Below are positions 1 to 13,478 of a stretch of 64,000 nucleotides of DNA, piece by piece. The position numbers and the translations under genes are program-made. Numbering within the stretch: position 1 is the stretch's first letter; each line of letters begins with the position of its first letter. Origin of the DNA: Rubrivivax sp. (lineage in GTDB: Bacteria; Pseudomonadota; Gammaproteobacteria; Burkholderiales; Burkholderiaceae_C); the NCBI GenBank assembly GCA_019635285.1, contig JAHBZS010000017.1, forward strand, positions 21,863-85,862. The letters are read 5' to 3'. The notes beneath the pieces are model-generated. The model had not been told where the DNA came from. It searched no databases and worked only from the letters and a program-made list of their open reading frames with translations.

Positions 1-2003
1 ATCTGCGTCTTCCACGAGGCGCGCAGCGTCTTGTCCTGCAGCATCGCGAACAGCGTGCGGCCCGGTTGGCCAGGTTCGTCCGGCTGCACCACGTCCAGCT
101 GCGCCAGCCAGAACTGCCACAGCTCGCGCACCTCGCGCAGCAGCTGCAGCACCTGCTGCACCCGGTCTTCCAGCAGCTCGGCGCTGGGCAGCGCCACCGC
201 CTCGTCGGCCTTGCCCAGCGGCAGGTCGCCGCGGCTGAAGAAGGCCTCCAGCGCCTCGGCCAGCTCGATCTTGTTGCGCAGGCTCAGCTCGACGTTCAGG
301 CGCTCGATGCCCTCGGTGTACTCGCCCATGCGCGGCAGCGGGATGACCACGTCCTCGTTGACCTTGAAGGCGTTGGTGTGCCGCGCGATGGCCGCGGTAC
401 ACTTGCGGTCCAGCCAGAACTTCTTGCGCGCCTCGGCGCTGACGGCGACGAAGCCCTCGGCGCCGCGCGAGTTGGCGATGCGCACCACCTCGCTGGTGGC
501 CCGCGCCACGGCATCGGGGTCGTCGCCGACGATGTCGCCGAACAGCGCCATCTTCGGCAGCCCGCCGCGCTTGCTCTTGGTGCTGTAGCCCACCGCGCGC
601 AGGTAGCGGTCGTCCAGGTGCTCCAGCCCGGCCAGGATGGCGCCGCCGCGGGCGGTCTCGGCGAACAGGTAGTCCTTGATCTCGACGATGCTCGGCACGG
701 CGTCCTTCGGGTTGCCGAAAAACTCCAGGCACACCGTGCGGGTATGCGCCGGCATGCGGTGCAGCAGCCAGCGCGCGCTGGTGATCAGGCCGTCGCAGCC
801 TTCCTTCTGGATGCCCGGCAGGCCGGCCAGGAACTTGTCGGTGACGTCCTTGCCCAGCCCTGCCTTGCGGAAGGTGGCGCCGGGAATCTCCAGTTGCTCG
901 GTGCGCTCCAGCGTGCGCCCGTCGGCGGCGAAGTACTTCAGCTCGAAGCGCGCCAGCGCTGCATCGTGGATCTTGCCCAGGTTGTGGCCCAGCCGTGTCA
1001 CTTCCAGCCACTTGGCCTCGGGCGTGACCATGCGCCAGCTGACCAGGTTGTCCAGCGCCGTGCCCCACAGCACCGCCTTCTTGCCGCCGGCATTCATGGC
1101 GATGTTGCCGCCGATGCAGCTGGCCTCCGCCGACGTGGGGTCGACGGCGAACACCAGGCCGGCGCGCTCGGCGGCATCGGCCACGCGCTGCGTCACCACG
1201 CCGGCGCCGGTGTGGATGGTCGCCACCTCGCGGTCGACGCCGGGCAGGCGCTGCCATTCGACCTCGCCCAGGGCTTCGAGCTTCTCGGTATTGATGACCG
1301 CGCTCTGCCAGGTCAGCGGCACGGCGCTGCCGGTGTAGCCGGTGCCGCCGCCGCGCGGGATGATGGTCAGCCCGAGCTCGATGCAGCCCTGCACCAGCGC
1401 CGCCATCTCGGCCTCGGTGTCCGGCGTCAGCACGACGAAGGGGTACTCGACGCGCCAGTCGGTGGCGTCGGTGACGTGCGACACGCGCGACAGGCCGTCG
1501 AACTTGAGGTTGTCCTTGGCAGTGACGCGGCCCAGCACGCGGCGCGTCGCCTTGCGCAGGTCCCACACGCGGCGGAACTGCGCGGCAAAGGCCTCGACCG
1601 CGTCGCGCGCGGCCTGCAACAGTTCGCCGACCAGCGCATCGCGCTCGGCATCGGCCGCCGCATCGCGGCGGCGCTCGACCTCGTTCAAGCGGTGGTGCAG
1701 CGCGTCGACCAACATCTGCCGGCGCTTGGGGTTGTCCAGCAGGTCGTCTTCGAGGTACGGGTTGCGCTGCACCACCCAGATGTCGCCCAGCACTTCGTAG
1801 AGCATGCGCGCCGAGCGGCCGGTGCGCCGTTCCTGCCGCAGCAGGGTCAGCAGCTCCCAGGCCCGCGCGCCCAGCAGGCGCAGCACGATCTCCCGGTCGG
1901 AAAACGAGGTGTAGTTGTACGGAATCTCGCGCAGGCGCGGCGCGCCTTCCGCCTCACCGCGGGCGTGGTCCAGCGCGGGATCGAAGAGCTGCGGTGCGTT
2001 CAT
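1..2003 (-). CDS. FAD/FMN-binding oxidoreductase with N-terminal DUF3683 domain, 3' end outside window
   Basis: The first 667 codons of a large flavoprotein are visible; the gene runs off the left edge. Residues about 24-105 match the DUF3683 type that precedes the flavin domain in these long (about 1,300-residue) betaproteobacterial proteins. The FAD-binding type 4 domain follows, with the glycine-rich RGGGTGYTG at residues 217-225. Relatives are D-lactate/glycolate dehydrogenase-like flavoproteins, usually fused to an iron-sulfur C-terminal half that cannot be seen here. The substrate cannot be told from this part. The ATG at 2001-2003 begins [10 protein letters not shown] and is followed by the usual conserved N-terminus. 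The gene is divergent from ugpB; the 179-base gap between them must hold both promoters. Confidence 0.85.
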   Translation of the reverse strand, partial: MNAPQLFDPALDHARGEAEGAPRLREIPYNYTSFSDREIVLRLLGARAWELLTLLRQERRTGRSARMLYEVLGDIWVVQRNPYLEDDLLDNPKRRQMLVDALHHRLNEVERRRDAAADAERDALVGELLQAARDAVEAFAAQFRRVWDLRKATRRVLGRVTAKDNLKFDGLSRVSHVTDATDWRVEYPFVVLTPDTEAEMAALVQGCIELGLTIIPRGGGTGYTGSAVPLTWQSAVINTEKLEALGEVEWQRLPGVDREVATIHTGAGVVTQRVADAAERAGLVFAVDPTSAEASCIGGNIAMNAGGKKAVLWGTALDNLVSWRMVTPEAKWLEVTRLGHNLGKIHDAALARFELKYFAADGRTLERTEQLEIPGATFRKAGLGKDVTDKFLAGLPGIQKEGCDGLITSARWLLHRMPAHTRTVCLEFFGNPKDAVPSIVEIKDYLFAETARGGAILAGLEHLDDRYLRAVGYSTKSKRGGLPKMALFGDIVGDDPDAVARATSEVVRIANSRGAEGFVAVSAEARKKFWLDRKCTAAIARHTNAFKVNEDVVIPLPRMGEYTEGIERLNVELSLRNKIELAEALEAFFSRGDLPLGKADEAVALPSAELLEDRVQQVLQLLREVRELWQFWLAQLDVVQPDEPGQPGRTLFAMLQDKTLRASWKTQ

Positions 2004-2182
2004 GGACTTCGTGACGGCGGCCAGGCCGCGGTGCAAACGCGGCATTATCGCAGTGCAGCATCGTTGGCACGCGCGGCGGGTTATCCCCGTAGCCGCAAGC
2101 GATGCAGGTATGAAAGAAACGCGGTTGTCACGCAAGACGGGCACAGTGCCCGGCCTGCAGCCTGCTGCGTCACGGAGGATTC

Positions 2183-3502
2183 ATGAAACTGAAATCGCTT
2201 GCCTGGGCCCTGGGGGCCTGCTCGTTGTGGACCGCGCTGCCGGCGCAGGCGCAGACCGAGATCCAGTGGTGGCACTCGATGACCGCCGTCAACAACGAAT
2301 GGGTCAACGACCTGGCCAAGCAGTTCAACGACAGCCAGAAGGCCTACAAGATCGTGCCCACCTACAAGGGCAGCTACACCGATTCCTTCACCGCCGCCAT
2401 CGCCGCCTTCCGCGCCGGCCAGGCGCCGCACATCCTGCAGGTCTTCGAGGTCGGCACCGCGACGATGATGGCCAGCAAGGGCGCCAGCGTGCCGGTGGGC
2501 AAGGTGATGAAGGACGCCGGCTACAAGTTCGACCCGTCGGCCTACATCCCCGCGGTGGCCGGCTACTACACCGCGCCCAACGGCGAGATGCTGAGCTTCC
2601 CGTTCAACAGCTCGACCACCGTGTTCTACGTCAACAAAGACGCCTTCAAGGCCGCCGGCATCGATACCACCAAGCTGCCGGCCACCTGGTCCGACGTGGC
2701 CGCCGCCGCGGCCAAGCTGAAGGCCTCCGGCCACAAGTGCCCGCTGACCGTGGCCTGGCAGGGCTGGACGCAGTTGGAGAGCTTCTCCACCTGGCACAAC
2801 ACCGAGCTGGCGACCAAGAAGAACGGCCTGGCCGGCTGGGACGCGCGGCTGGTGGCGAATTCGCCGCTGCACGTGCGCCACATCGAGAATCTGGGCAACC
2901 TGGCCAAGCAGGGCATCTTCATCTACAAGGGCCGCGACAACATCCCCGAGGCGACCTTCGTCTCCGGCGAGTGCGCGATGATCACCACGTCCTCGGGCTT
3001 CTACGGCAACGTCAAGAAGAACGCCAAGTTCGACTTCGCGGTGACCACGCTGCCCTACTACGCCGACGTGCCGGGTGCGCCGCAGAACACGGTCATCGGC
3101 GGCGCCAGCCTGTGGGTCATGTCGGGCAAGAAGCCTGATGAATACAAGGGCGTCGCGGCCTTCTTCAACTTCCTGTCCAACCCCGAGGTGCAATCGGCCA
3201 GCCACAAGCGCACCGGCTACCTGCCGATCACCATGGCGGCCTACCAGCTGACCGACAAGTCGGGCTTCTACAAGGAGAACCCGGGCACCGACACCGCGGT
3301 GAACCAGATGATCCGCAAGGTCACCGACAAGTCGCGCGGCATCCGGCTGGGCAACTACGTGCAGATCCGCCGCATCGCCGACGAGGAACTCGAAGGCGTG
3401 TGGGCCGGCAAGAAGACCGCCAAGGAAGCGCTTGACGCCTATGTCAAGCGCGGCAACGAACTGCTCGAGCGCTTCGAGAAAGGCATCAAGTCCGGCTCCT
3501 GA
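2183..3502 (+). CDS. ugpB: Periplasmic sn-glycerol-3-phosphate-binding protein of the Ugp ABC transporter
   Basis: A 439-residue extracytoplasmic solute-binding protein (family 1). It has a Sec signal peptide with a probable AQA cleavage site near residue 23, and the mature start TEIQWWHSM is typical of UgpB. It would capture glycerol-3-phosphate or glycerophosphodiesters and deliver them to UgpA/UgpE. A good ribosome-binding site (GGAGG at 2174-2178) supports the start. It is the first gene of a B-A-E-C-Q operon in the same order as in E. coli. The operon is Pho-controlled in enteric bacteria; the upstream gap contains TGTCAC at 2126-2131, but I do not see a convincing full Pho box. Confidence 0.93.
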   Translation: MKLKSLAWALGACSLWTALPAQAQTEIQWWHSMTAVNNEWVNDLAKQFNDSQKAYKIVPTYKGSYTDSFTAAIAAFRAGQAPHILQVFEVGTATMMASKGASVPVGKVMKDAGYKFDPSAYIPAVAGYYTAPNGEMLSFPFNSSTTVFYVNKDAFKAAGIDTTKLPATWSDVAAAAAKLKASGHKCPLTVAWQGWTQLESFSTWHNTELATKKNGLAGWDARLVANSPLHVRHIENLGNLAKQGIFIYKGRDNIPEATFVSGECAMITTSSGFYGNVKKNAKFDFAVTTLPYYADVPGAPQNTVIGGASLWVMSGKKPDEYKGVAAFFNFLSNPEVQSASHKRTGYLPITMAAYQLTDKSGFYKENPGTDTAVNQMIRKVTDKSRGIRLGNYVQIRRIADEELEGVWAGKKTAKEALDAYVKRGNELLERFEKGIKSGS

Positions 3503-3514
3503 GCGGCGCGCGCC

Positions 3515-4402
3515 ATGGCGGCCGAGAAACGCGTCGTCTTCCGCTCGCGCTGGCTGCCCTGGGCGTTGCTGGCGCCGCAGGCGGCCATCATCGCGGTGTT
3601 CTTCTTCTGGCCCGCGGGCCAGGCGCTGGTGCAGTCGTTCCAGCAGTCCGACGCCTTCGGCACCTCGGTCGATTGGGTCGGGCTGGAGAACTTCCGCAAC
3701 CTGTGGAACGACCCCACCTACCTGGCGTCGTTCTGGACCACCGCGGTGTTCTCGGTGCTGGTGGCCTCCATCGGCATCGGCCTGTCACTGTTCCTGGCGG
3801 TGTTCGCCGACCGCGTGATCAAGGGCGCCACCTTCTACCGCACGCTGCTGATCTGGCCCTATGCCGTGGCACCGGCCGTGGCCGGCGTGCTGTGGATGTT
3901 CATGTTCGCGCCCAGCGTCGGCATCCTGTCCTACGTGCTGCAGCAGGTCGGCATCGAGTGGAACTTCCTGCTCAACGGCACGCAGGCCATGGTGCTGATC
4001 GTCACCGCGGCGGTGTGGAAGCAGCTGTCCTACAACTTCCTGTTCTTCCTGGCCGGGCTGCAGGCGATCCCGAAGTCGCTGGTCGAAGCCGCGGCCATCG
4101 ACGGCGCGCAGCCATGGCGGCGCTTCTGGACCATCCAGTTCCCGCTGCTGTCGCCGGTCACCTTCTTCCTGCTGGTCATCAACGTCGTCTACGCCTTCTT
4201 CGACACCTTCGCCATCGTCGATGCCTCCACCCAGGGCGGCCCCGGCAAGGACACCGCGATCCTGGTCTACAAGGTCTACTACGACGGCTTCAAGGCACTG
4301 GACCTGGGCGGCTCGGCGGCGCAGTCGGTGGTGCTGATCGTCATCGTGGTGGCGCTCACGGTGATCCAGTTCCGCTTCATCGAGAAGCGCGTCACCTACT
4401 AG
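3515..4402 (+). CDS. ugpA: Glycerol-3-phosphate ABC transporter permease UgpA
   Basis: A 295-residue inner-membrane permease with six predicted membrane helices. The EAA-loop motif ([15 protein letters not shown]) lies near residues 191-205 and is the contact for the ATPase. It starts 12 bases after ugpB and pairs with UgpE to form the channel. Sequence, length and position fit UgpA; MalF-type sugar permeases are the nearest alternative and are disfavoured by the downstream UgpC and UgpQ. Confidence 0.92.
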   Translation: MAAEKRVVFRSRWLPWALLAPQAAIIAVFFFWPAGQALVQSFQQSDAFGTSVDWVGLENFRNLWNDPTYLASFWTTAVFSVLVASIGIGLSLFLAVFADRVIKGATFYRTLLIWPYAVAPAVAGVLWMFMFAPSVGILSYVLQQVGIEWNFLLNGTQAMVLIVTAAVWKQLSYNFLFFLAGLQAIPKSLVEAAAIDGAQPWRRFWTIQFPLLSPVTFFLLVINVVYAFFDTFAIVDASTQGGPGKDTAILVYKVYYDGFKALDLGGSAAQSVVLIVIVVALTVIQFRFIEKRVTY

Positions 4403-4409
4403 ATCCGCC

Positions 4410-5261
4410 ATGGTCGAACGCCGCCCGCTGCTGACGCTGCTCGCCCACCTGGTGCTGGTGCTGGGCGTCATCGCCGTGGCGCTGCCGGTGTACATCACCT
4501 TCGTCGCCAGCACGCGCAGCAACGAGGACATCATCCACCCGCCGATGCCGATGACCCCGGGCAGCCACCTGGTGGAGAACTACCGCACGGTGCTGGACGG
4601 CACGCGCCAGGGCCAGGGCTCCAAGGCGCCGGTGGCGCGCATGATGTGGATCAGCCTGGTGTCGGCGCTGGTCATCGCCATCGGCAAGATCGTCATCTCG
4701 CTGCTCTCGGCCTTTGCGCTGGTCTACTTCCGCTTCCCGTTCCGGCAGGCCTGCTTCTGGGCCATCTTCGTCACCTTGATGCTGCCGGTGGAGGTGCGCA
4801 TCCTGCCCACCTACAAGGTCGTCTCCGACCTGGGGATGCTGAACACCTACGCCGGGCTGACCGTGCCGCTGATCGCGTCGGCCACGGCCACCTTCTTGTT
4901 CCGCCAGTTCTTCATGACCGTGCCGGACGAGTTGGTGGAGGCCGCCCGCGTCGATGGCGCCGGGCCGATGCGCTTCTTCAAGGACGTGCTGGTGCCGCTG
5001 TCGTCGACGTCCATCGCGGCGCTGTTCGTCATCCAGTTCATCTACGGCTGGAACCAGTACCTGTGGCCGTTGCTGGTGACCACCGACGAGTCGATGTACC
5101 CGGTGGTCATCGGCATCAAGCGCATGATCTCCGGCGGCGACGCGCAGACCGAATGGAGCGCGGTGATGGCCACCGCGATGCTGGCGATGATCCCGCCGGC
5201 GATCGTCGTCATGCTGATGCAGAAGTGGTTCGTCAAGGGCCTCGTGGACAGCGAGAAATGA
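4410..5261 (+). CDS. ugpE: Glycerol-3-phosphate ABC transporter permease UgpE
   Basis: A 283-residue second permease of the Ugp importer with six predicted helices. The EAA-loop [14 protein letters not shown] sits in the last cytoplasmic loop. It starts seven bases after the ugpA stop, so the two are co-translated. Its stop is followed by a GC-rich palindromic repeat element before ugpC. Confidence 0.92.
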   Translation: MVERRPLLTLLAHLVLVLGVIAVALPVYITFVASTRSNEDIIHPPMPMTPGSHLVENYRTVLDGTRQGQGSKAPVARMMWISLVSALVIAIGKIVISLLSAFALVYFRFPFRQACFWAIFVTLMLPVEVRILPTYKVVSDLGMLNTYAGLTVPLIASATATFLFRQFFMTVPDELVEAARVDGAGPMRFFKDVLVPLSSTSIAALFVIQFIYGWNQYLWPLLVTTDESMYPVVIGIKRMISGGDAQTEWSAVMATAMLAMIPPAIVVMLMQKWFVKGLVDSEK

Positions 5262-5265
5262 CCCA

Positions 5266-5345
5266 CCCCCTACGCGCTCCGCGCGCCCCCTCAAGGGGGC
5301 AACACCTGCGGCCCGGCAAAGCCGGTTCCGCGGTGTTCGCTCGAT
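5266..5345 (+). repeat. GC-rich intergenic palindromic element, copy A
   Basis: It lies between ugpE and ugpC. A CGC-rich segment is followed by a C-run/G-run stem (CCCCCT-CAA-GGGGG), a second stem around GGCCCGGCAAAGCCGG, and CGCGGTG. The same modules in the same order occur at 8551-8630 on the other strand and in divergent form at 12568-12745 and 49200-49267. No protein is encoded. It could act as an RNA stem inside the ugp transcript. Confidence 0.6.
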
Positions 5346-5406
5346 GCGCGCGCTTTTCACGACACATGGGTGGCGCCGGCGGCGCTGCTCTTCAATCCGA
5401 AATCCG

Positions 5407-6464
<1,058 letters not shown>

Positions 6465-6468
<4 letters not shown>

Positions 6469-7214
6469 ACGGCGGCTGGCCCTTGCCGCGGTGGATCGCC
6501 CACCGCGGCGCCGGCAAGCTGGCGCCGGAGAACACCTTGGCGGCATTCAGGCTGGGCGCGCAGCACGGCTACACGGCCTTCGAATGCGACGTGAAGCTCA
6601 GCGCCGACGGCGTGCCCTTCCTGCTGCACGACGCCACGCTGGAGCGCACCACCGACGCCACCGGCGAGGCCGGCGCACGCAGTTGGTCCGAGCTGTCGCG
6701 GCTGGATGCCGGCGGCTGGCATAGCGCGCCCTACGCCGGCGAGCCGCTGCCCAGCCTGCAGGCCATCGCCGGCTTCCTGCGCGCCAACGGCTATGCGCTG
6801 GACCTGGAGATCAAGCCCACGCCCGGCACCGAGGCACACACCGGTGCCGTGGTCGCGGCCGAGGTGCTGCGGCTGTGGCAGGGTCACGGACATGGACAAC
6901 CCGCACCGATGCCCTTGCTGAGTTCGTTCCAGCCGGAGGCGCTGCGCGCCGCGCGCCAGGCCGCGCCGCAGCTGGGGCGCGCGCTGCTGCTGGACCGGCT
7001 GCCCGACGATCCGCTGGCACCGGCGCTGGCGCTGCAGTGCGTGGCGCTGATCACCGACCACCGGCTGATGGACGAGGCGCTGGTCCGCCGGCTGCATGGC
7101 GCCGGGCTGCGCGCGCTGGTCTATACCGTCAACGATGCGACGCGGGCTCAGGCCCTGCTGGACTTCGGCGTCGACGGCATCGTCACCGACGCGGTGGACC
7201 GGCTCGGCCCCTAG
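6465..7214 (+). CDS. ugpQ: Glycerophosphodiester phosphodiesterase UgpQ
   Basis: A 249-residue GDPD-family TIM barrel that hydrolyses glycerophosphodiesters to glycerol-3-phosphate and an alcohol. The N-terminal active-site segment is present: [12 protein letters not shown] (His, Arg, Glu), then [10 protein letters not shown] and [11 protein letters not shown] with the metal and catalytic residues. No signal peptide is seen, so it should act in the cytoplasm on imported substrate. It overlaps ugpC by four bases (ATGA) and closes the operon. Confidence 0.93.
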
Positions 7215-7262
7215 GCGTCTGGGCGGCGGACCTCGGCACCCGCGCCGAGATGGCCCAGGCTG

Positions 7263-8492
7263 CTAGCTGCGGTAGTCGGCGTTGATGCTGACGTAGTCGT
7301 GCGACAGGTCGCAGGTCCACACCGTGGCGCTGGCCGCGCCGCGGTGCAGGTCGACGCGCACGGTGATCTCCGCCTGCTTCATCACGCGCTGGCCCTGCTC
7401 TTCGGCATAGGCCGGATGGCGCCCGCCTTTGACGGCGACATGCACGTCGTCGAGGAACAGGTCGATCAGCGTCTGGTCCAGATCGTCGATGCCGGCATAG
7501 CCCACCGCCGCCAGGATGCGCCCCAGGTTGGGGTCGCTGGCGAAGAAGGCCGTCTTGACCAGCGGCGAATGCGCGATCGCATAGGCCACCTTGCGGCATT
7601 CGGCGACGTCGCGCCCGCCGTCCACCTGCACGGTGATGAACTTGGTGGCGCCTTCGCCGTCGCGCACGATGGCCTGCGCCAGCTGCTGCGCCACGTCGAT
7701 CAGCGCGGCGCGCAAGGCGGCGCCGTCGCCGCTGTCCAGCTGCGTCACCGGCGCATGGCCCGCCTGGTGCGTGGCGATGAGCACGAAGGAGTCGTTGGTC
7801 GAGGTGTCGCCATCGATGGTGATGCGGTTGAAGGAGGCGTCGGCCGCCTCCTGCACCAGGCGCTGCATCAGCGCCGGGGCGATGGCCGCGTCGGTGGCCA
7901 CGAAGCCCAGCATCGTCGCCATGTTCGGCCGGATCATGCCGGCGCCCTTGGAGATGCCGGTGATGTGGACCGTCTTGCCGCCGATCTGCAGCTGGCGCGA
8001 CGCCGCCTTGGGCAAGGTGTCGGTGGTCATGATCGCCTCGGCGGCCAGCGCCCAGTGCGTCGGGCTGGCGTCGGCCAGTGCGGCCGGCAGCGCGGCCTCG
8101 ATGCGCTCGTTGGGCAGCGTCTCCATGATCACGCCGGTGGAAAACGGCAGCACCTGCTGCGCATCAACCCCAAGCAGCTTGCCCAGCGCCGCACAGGTGG
8201 AACGCGCGCGGGCCAGCCCGTCGGCCCCGGTGCCGGCATTGGCATTGCCGGTGTTGACGAGGATCGCGCGGATGCCCTGCCCCGCGGCCAGGTGCTCGCG
8301 GCACAGCAGCACCGGCGCGGCGCAGAAGCGGTTGGCGGTGAACACGCCGGCGACGCTGCTGCCTTCGGCCAGCTTGACCACCGTCAGGTCGCGGCGGTTG
8401 GCCTTGCGCACGCCGGCCATGGCGATGCCGAGTTCGACGCCGCGCACCGCGTGCAGCGCGGCCGGGTCCGGGGCTTTCAGGTTGACGGGCAT
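7263..8492 (-). CDS. argJ: Bifunctional ornithine acetyltransferase / N-acetylglutamate synthase ArgJ
   Basis: A 409-residue ArgJ. It transfers acetyl from N-acetylornithine to glutamate (and can use acetyl-CoA), closing the acetyl cycle of arginine synthesis. The self-cleavage region NMATMLGF is visible, with the ATML motif whose Thr becomes the nucleophile of the beta chain. [10 protein letters not shown] is conserved downstream. I start at the ATG at 8490-8492 ([10 protein letters not shown]); an ATG seven codons earlier lies outside the conserved region. It is downstream of secA on the same strand. argB is elsewhere in the window (29699-30613). Confidence 0.93.
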   Translation of the reverse strand: MPVNLKAPDPAALHAVRGVELGIAMAGVRKANRRDLTVVKLAEGSSVAGVFTANRFCAAPVLLCREHLAAGQGIRAILVNTGNANAGTGADGLARARSTCAALGKLLGVDAQQVLPFSTGVIMETLPNERIEAALPAALADASPTHWALAAEAIMTTDTLPKAASRQLQIGGKTVHITGISKGAGMIRPNMATMLGFVATDAAIAPALMQRLVQEAADASFNRITIDGDTSTNDSFVLIATHQAGHAPVTQLDSGDGAALRAALIDVAQQLAQAIVRDGEGATKFITVQVDGGRDVAECRKVAYAIAHSPLVKTAFFASDPNLGRILAAVGYAGIDDLDQTLIDLFLDDVHVAVKGGRHPAYAEEQGQRVMKQAEITVRVDLHRGAASATVWTCDLSHDYVSINADYRS

Positions 8493-8550
8493 ATCAGCTG
8501 TCCTTGGTGCCAAGCAGCACTTCTACGCACCCGCTGGACGCACCCAAGCG

Positions 8551-8630
8551 ACCGCCGTGGATCCGGCCTTGCCGGCCCACCGGCGGCGCCCCTTTGAGGG
8601 GGGCGTGCGAAGCGCGCAGGGCGTGGTCCA
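8551..8630 (-). repeat. GC-rich intergenic palindromic element, copy B
   Basis: It fills most of the gap between secA and argJ. Read on the minus strand it starts at the secA stop and shows the same modules as copy A: a CGC-rich start, a CCCCCCTCAAAGGGGCG stem, a GGGCCGGCAAGGCCGG stem and a CACGGCGGTCGCT end. The resemblance to copy A over about 75 bases is clear by eye. It may serve as a transcript-end stem after secA; there is no T-run. Confidence 0.6.
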
Positions 8631-11384
<2,754 letters not shown>

Positions 11385-11597
11385 GCGGCATCACGAATGG
11401 GTGGGAAGCGGCGCTCTGCGCGGCCGGTCCGGGCACACGCCCTAAAGGCATCCGGGCGCTGCAGAGTCAGGTGGGCGCCATCTCGCCGGAATGCAAGGCC
11501 CACCGCACCGGAAAGGGCCGGCGAGTTTAGCATCCGCGCCCCGGCACGAGGCCGTCCGGCGCCGTGCACGACTGGGCGTCTCGCTAGACTCGGCACC

Positions 11598-11921
11598 GTG
11601 CGCGACCGCAAGATTTCCACCCCGTCGACCCCCGGCACCCTGGCCTTGGCCACGGCGCTGGACCAGAGCCAGCCGCTGGCACGCCTGCTGCAGCGGCTCA
11701 GCGAATCGCAGGCCCGCTTCGAGGCGGTGCAGGCGCAGCTGCCCGCGGCCTTGCGCGCCGCGGTCCGGCCGGGCCCGCTGGACGAGGCGGGCTGGACGCT
11801 GCTGGTGTCCAGCGGCGCGGCCGCCGCCAAGCTGCGCCAGTTGCTGCCCTCGCTGGAGACGGCGCTGCAGGCGGGCGGCTTCACGCCGCTGCCGATCCGC
11901 GTTCGCGTGCGCAGCGGCTGA
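11598..11921 (+). CDS. DUF721 (DciA-like) small protein
   Basis: A 107-residue soluble protein with a GTG start at 11598. It resembles the DUF721/DciA family in its helical first half, the segment GPLDEAGWTLLVSSGAAAAKLRQLLPSLETALQ and the closing PIRVRV. DciA proteins help load the replicative helicase DnaB where DnaC is absent; whether this short member does so is inference. It faces away from secA across a 213-base gap (11385-11597), a common pairing in this group, and ends just before the convergent tRNA-Thr. Confidence 0.6.
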   Translation: MRDRKISTPSTPGTLALATALDQSQPLARLLQRLSESQARFEAVQAQLPAALRAAVRPGPLDEAGWTLLVSSGAAAAKLRQLLPSLETALQAGGFTPLPIRVRVRSG

Positions 11922-11938
11922 GTCGCCACGCGCAGAGG

Positions 11939-12014
11939 TGGTGCCGGCTGTCCGAATCGAACGGACGACCTTCCGCTTACAAGGCGGGTGCTCTACCAGC
12001 TGAGCTAAGCCGGC
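11939..12014 (-). tRNA. tRNA-Thr (anticodon UGU)
   Basis: A full cloverleaf of 76 bases including the encoded CCA. The acceptor arms GCCGGCT/AGCCGGC pair. The D loop contains AGCTCAGCTGGTAGAGC, the anticodon loop is CTTGTAA (anticodon TGT, reads ACA), and the T loop is GTTCGATTC. It sits 27 bases after sspB on the same strand. A TAGAAT at 12028-12033 (minus strand) could be a -10 element of its own promoter. No integrase or attachment repeat is next to it. Confidence 0.96.
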
Positions 12015-12041
12015 ACGCTGAAGACGGATTCTAGGTTTGCG

Positions 12042-12560
12042 CTACTTGACGCGCTTCAGCGAGGGCCGTGGGCCACTGGGCTCGGGGGGCTCATCGGGTG
12101 GCTCGCCGGCGGATGAGGCCGATTCCGCCTCGGTGCTGGCCAGCCGCAGGCCGCGCACGCTGCCGCCGGCAGGCGTCTGCGGCGCCTCCGGTGCGCTGCT
12201 GTCCGGCATCTGGCCCGAGGCCGTGGGAATGGGGAAGGCCATGCCCTGCCCGTTCTCGCGCGCATAGATGGCCACCACGTGATCGACCGGCACGACGATC
12301 TCGCGCGCCACGCCGCCGAAGCGTGCCTTGAACTCGATGAACTCGTTGCCCAGCTTCAGCGCGGTGGTCGCCTCGAAGCCGACGTTGAGCACGATTTCGT
12401 GGTTCTTCACGTACTCCATCGGCACCTGCACGCTGGCGTCGACGTACACCGCCACGTAGGGCGTGAAGCCGTTGTCGGTGCACCAGTCGTGCAGCGCGCG
12501 GATCAGGTACGGCCGCGTCGAGGTGCCCTGACCTTCGGAAGACGAGCCAGTCGTTGCCAT
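12042..12560 (-). CDS. sspB: ClpXP protease specificity-enhancing factor SspB
   Basis: A 172-residue SspB. It tethers ssrA-tagged and other substrates to ClpX. The folded domain (residues about 15-120) includes STRPYLIRALHDWC, VPMEYV and the ssrA-peptide groove segment NEFIEFKARFGGV. A flexible Pro/Ser/Glu-rich linker follows and ends in SLKRVK, the ClpX-binding tail. The start at MATTGSSS gives normal family length. sspA lies upstream in the same direction across 187 bases filled by a palindromic repeat. Confidence 0.92.
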   Translation of the reverse strand: MATTGSSSEGQGTSTRPYLIRALHDWCTDNGFTPYVAVYVDASVQVPMEYVKNHEIVLNVGFEATTALKLGNEFIEFKARFGGVAREIVVPVDHVVAIYARENGQGMAFPIPTASGQMPDSSAPEAPQTPAGGSVRGLRLASTEAESASSAGEPPDEPPEPSGPRPSLKRVK

Positions 12561-12567
12561 GCCGAAT

Positions 12568-12745
12568 CCTACAAAGCGGGCGCCGCGGAACCGGCTCTGC
12601 CGGGCCGCTGGCGAGCCTTGCAGGCCGCGCCGGGCGAGAACGCCCGGCCGCTCGCCAGGCACGAAAGGTCCGCCGGACCTCTCGTGTCCGGGCTCGCCCC
12701 CCCCGGGGGGGAGCGGCGAAGCCGCTTCGGGGGGGCGCGCATTCG
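12568..12745 (-). repeat. GC-rich intergenic palindromic element, copy C (long form)
   Basis: It fills the sspA-sspB gap. The minus strand shows GAAGCGGCTTCGCCGCTC, a long C-run/G-run stem, nested stems around GGTCCGGCGGACC and GGCCGGGCGTTCTCGCCCGG, and the closing GGCCCGGCAGAGCCGGTTCC-GCGG shared with copy A. It is longer than the other copies because of the inserted stems. Such structure could attenuate transcription between sspA and sspB. Confidence 0.55.
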
Positions 12746-12747
12746 CA

Positions 12748-13359
12748 TTACTTGCGCATGACCTTCTCGGACGGCGTCAGCGCCTCGATGTAGGCCGGGC
12801 GCGAGAAGATGCGCTCGGCGTACTTCAGCAGCGGCAGCGCGTTCTTCGACAGGTCGATGCCGTAGTAGTCCAGCCGCCACAGCAGCGGCGCGATGGCCAC
12901 GTCGAGCATCGAGAAGTCGTCGCCGAGCATGAACTTGTTCTTCAGGAAGATCGGCGCCAGCTGCGTTAGGCGGTCGCGGATCTGGCTGCGCGCCTTTTCC
13001 AGCTGCTTGTCGGTGGCCTTGACGCCGCGCGACTCGAGCAGGTTGACGTTGGAGAACAGCTCCTTCTCGAAATTGAACAGGAACAGCCGCACGCGCGCAC
13101 GCGCCACCGGGTCGCCCGGCATCAGCTGCGGGTGCGGGAAGCGCTCGTCGATGTACTCGTTGATGATGTGCGACTCGTACAGGATCAGGTCGCGTTCGAC
13201 GAGGATCGGCACCTCGTTGTACGGATTCATCAGCGCGATGTCTTCGGGCTTGGCGAACAGGTCGACGTCGCGGATCTCGAAGTCCATGCCCTTCTCGAAC
13301 AGCACGAAGCGGCAGCGATGCGAGTACGGGCAGGTGGTTCCGGAATAAAGCACCATCAT
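12748..13359 (-). CDS. sspA: Stringent starvation protein A (SspA), GST-fold
   Basis: A 203-residue protein with a thioredoxin-like N-terminal half (LYSGTTCPYSHRCRFVLFEKGM, then NEVPILVERDLILYES) and a helical GST C-terminal domain. SspA binds RNA polymerase and supports stress and stationary-phase gene expression; it has no glutathione transferase activity in studied members. It follows petC on the same strand, the usual order in betaproteobacteria. Length and motifs are normal. Confidence 0.93.
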   Translation of the reverse strand: MMVLYSGTTCPYSHRCRFVLFEKGMDFEIRDVDLFAKPEDIALMNPYNEVPILVERDLILYESHIINEYIDERFPHPQLMPGDPVARARVRLFLFNFEKELFSNVNLLESRGVKATDKQLEKARSQIRDRLTQLAPIFLKNKFMLGDDFSMLDVAIAPLLWRLDYYGIDLSKNALPLLKYAERIFSRPAYIEALTPSEKVMRK

Positions 13360-13478
13360 CGGGGTGGGCTCCTGTTCAGCAATGCGACCGGGCGGTCACG
13401 ATCCATGGGGCCAAGAGGCCGATGCGCGGCGCGCGGGCGGGCACGGTGGCCGACCCGCGCCGATGCCGACGCAGCGGC

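Noticed and set aside
2120-2160. Pho box upstream of ugpB
   Set aside because: Only one TGTCAC-like half is visible; the spacing and second half needed for a PhoB site are not present.
11939-12014. tRNA-Thr as an integration site of a genomic island
   Set aside because: No integrase, no duplicated tRNA end and no change in gene style on either side.
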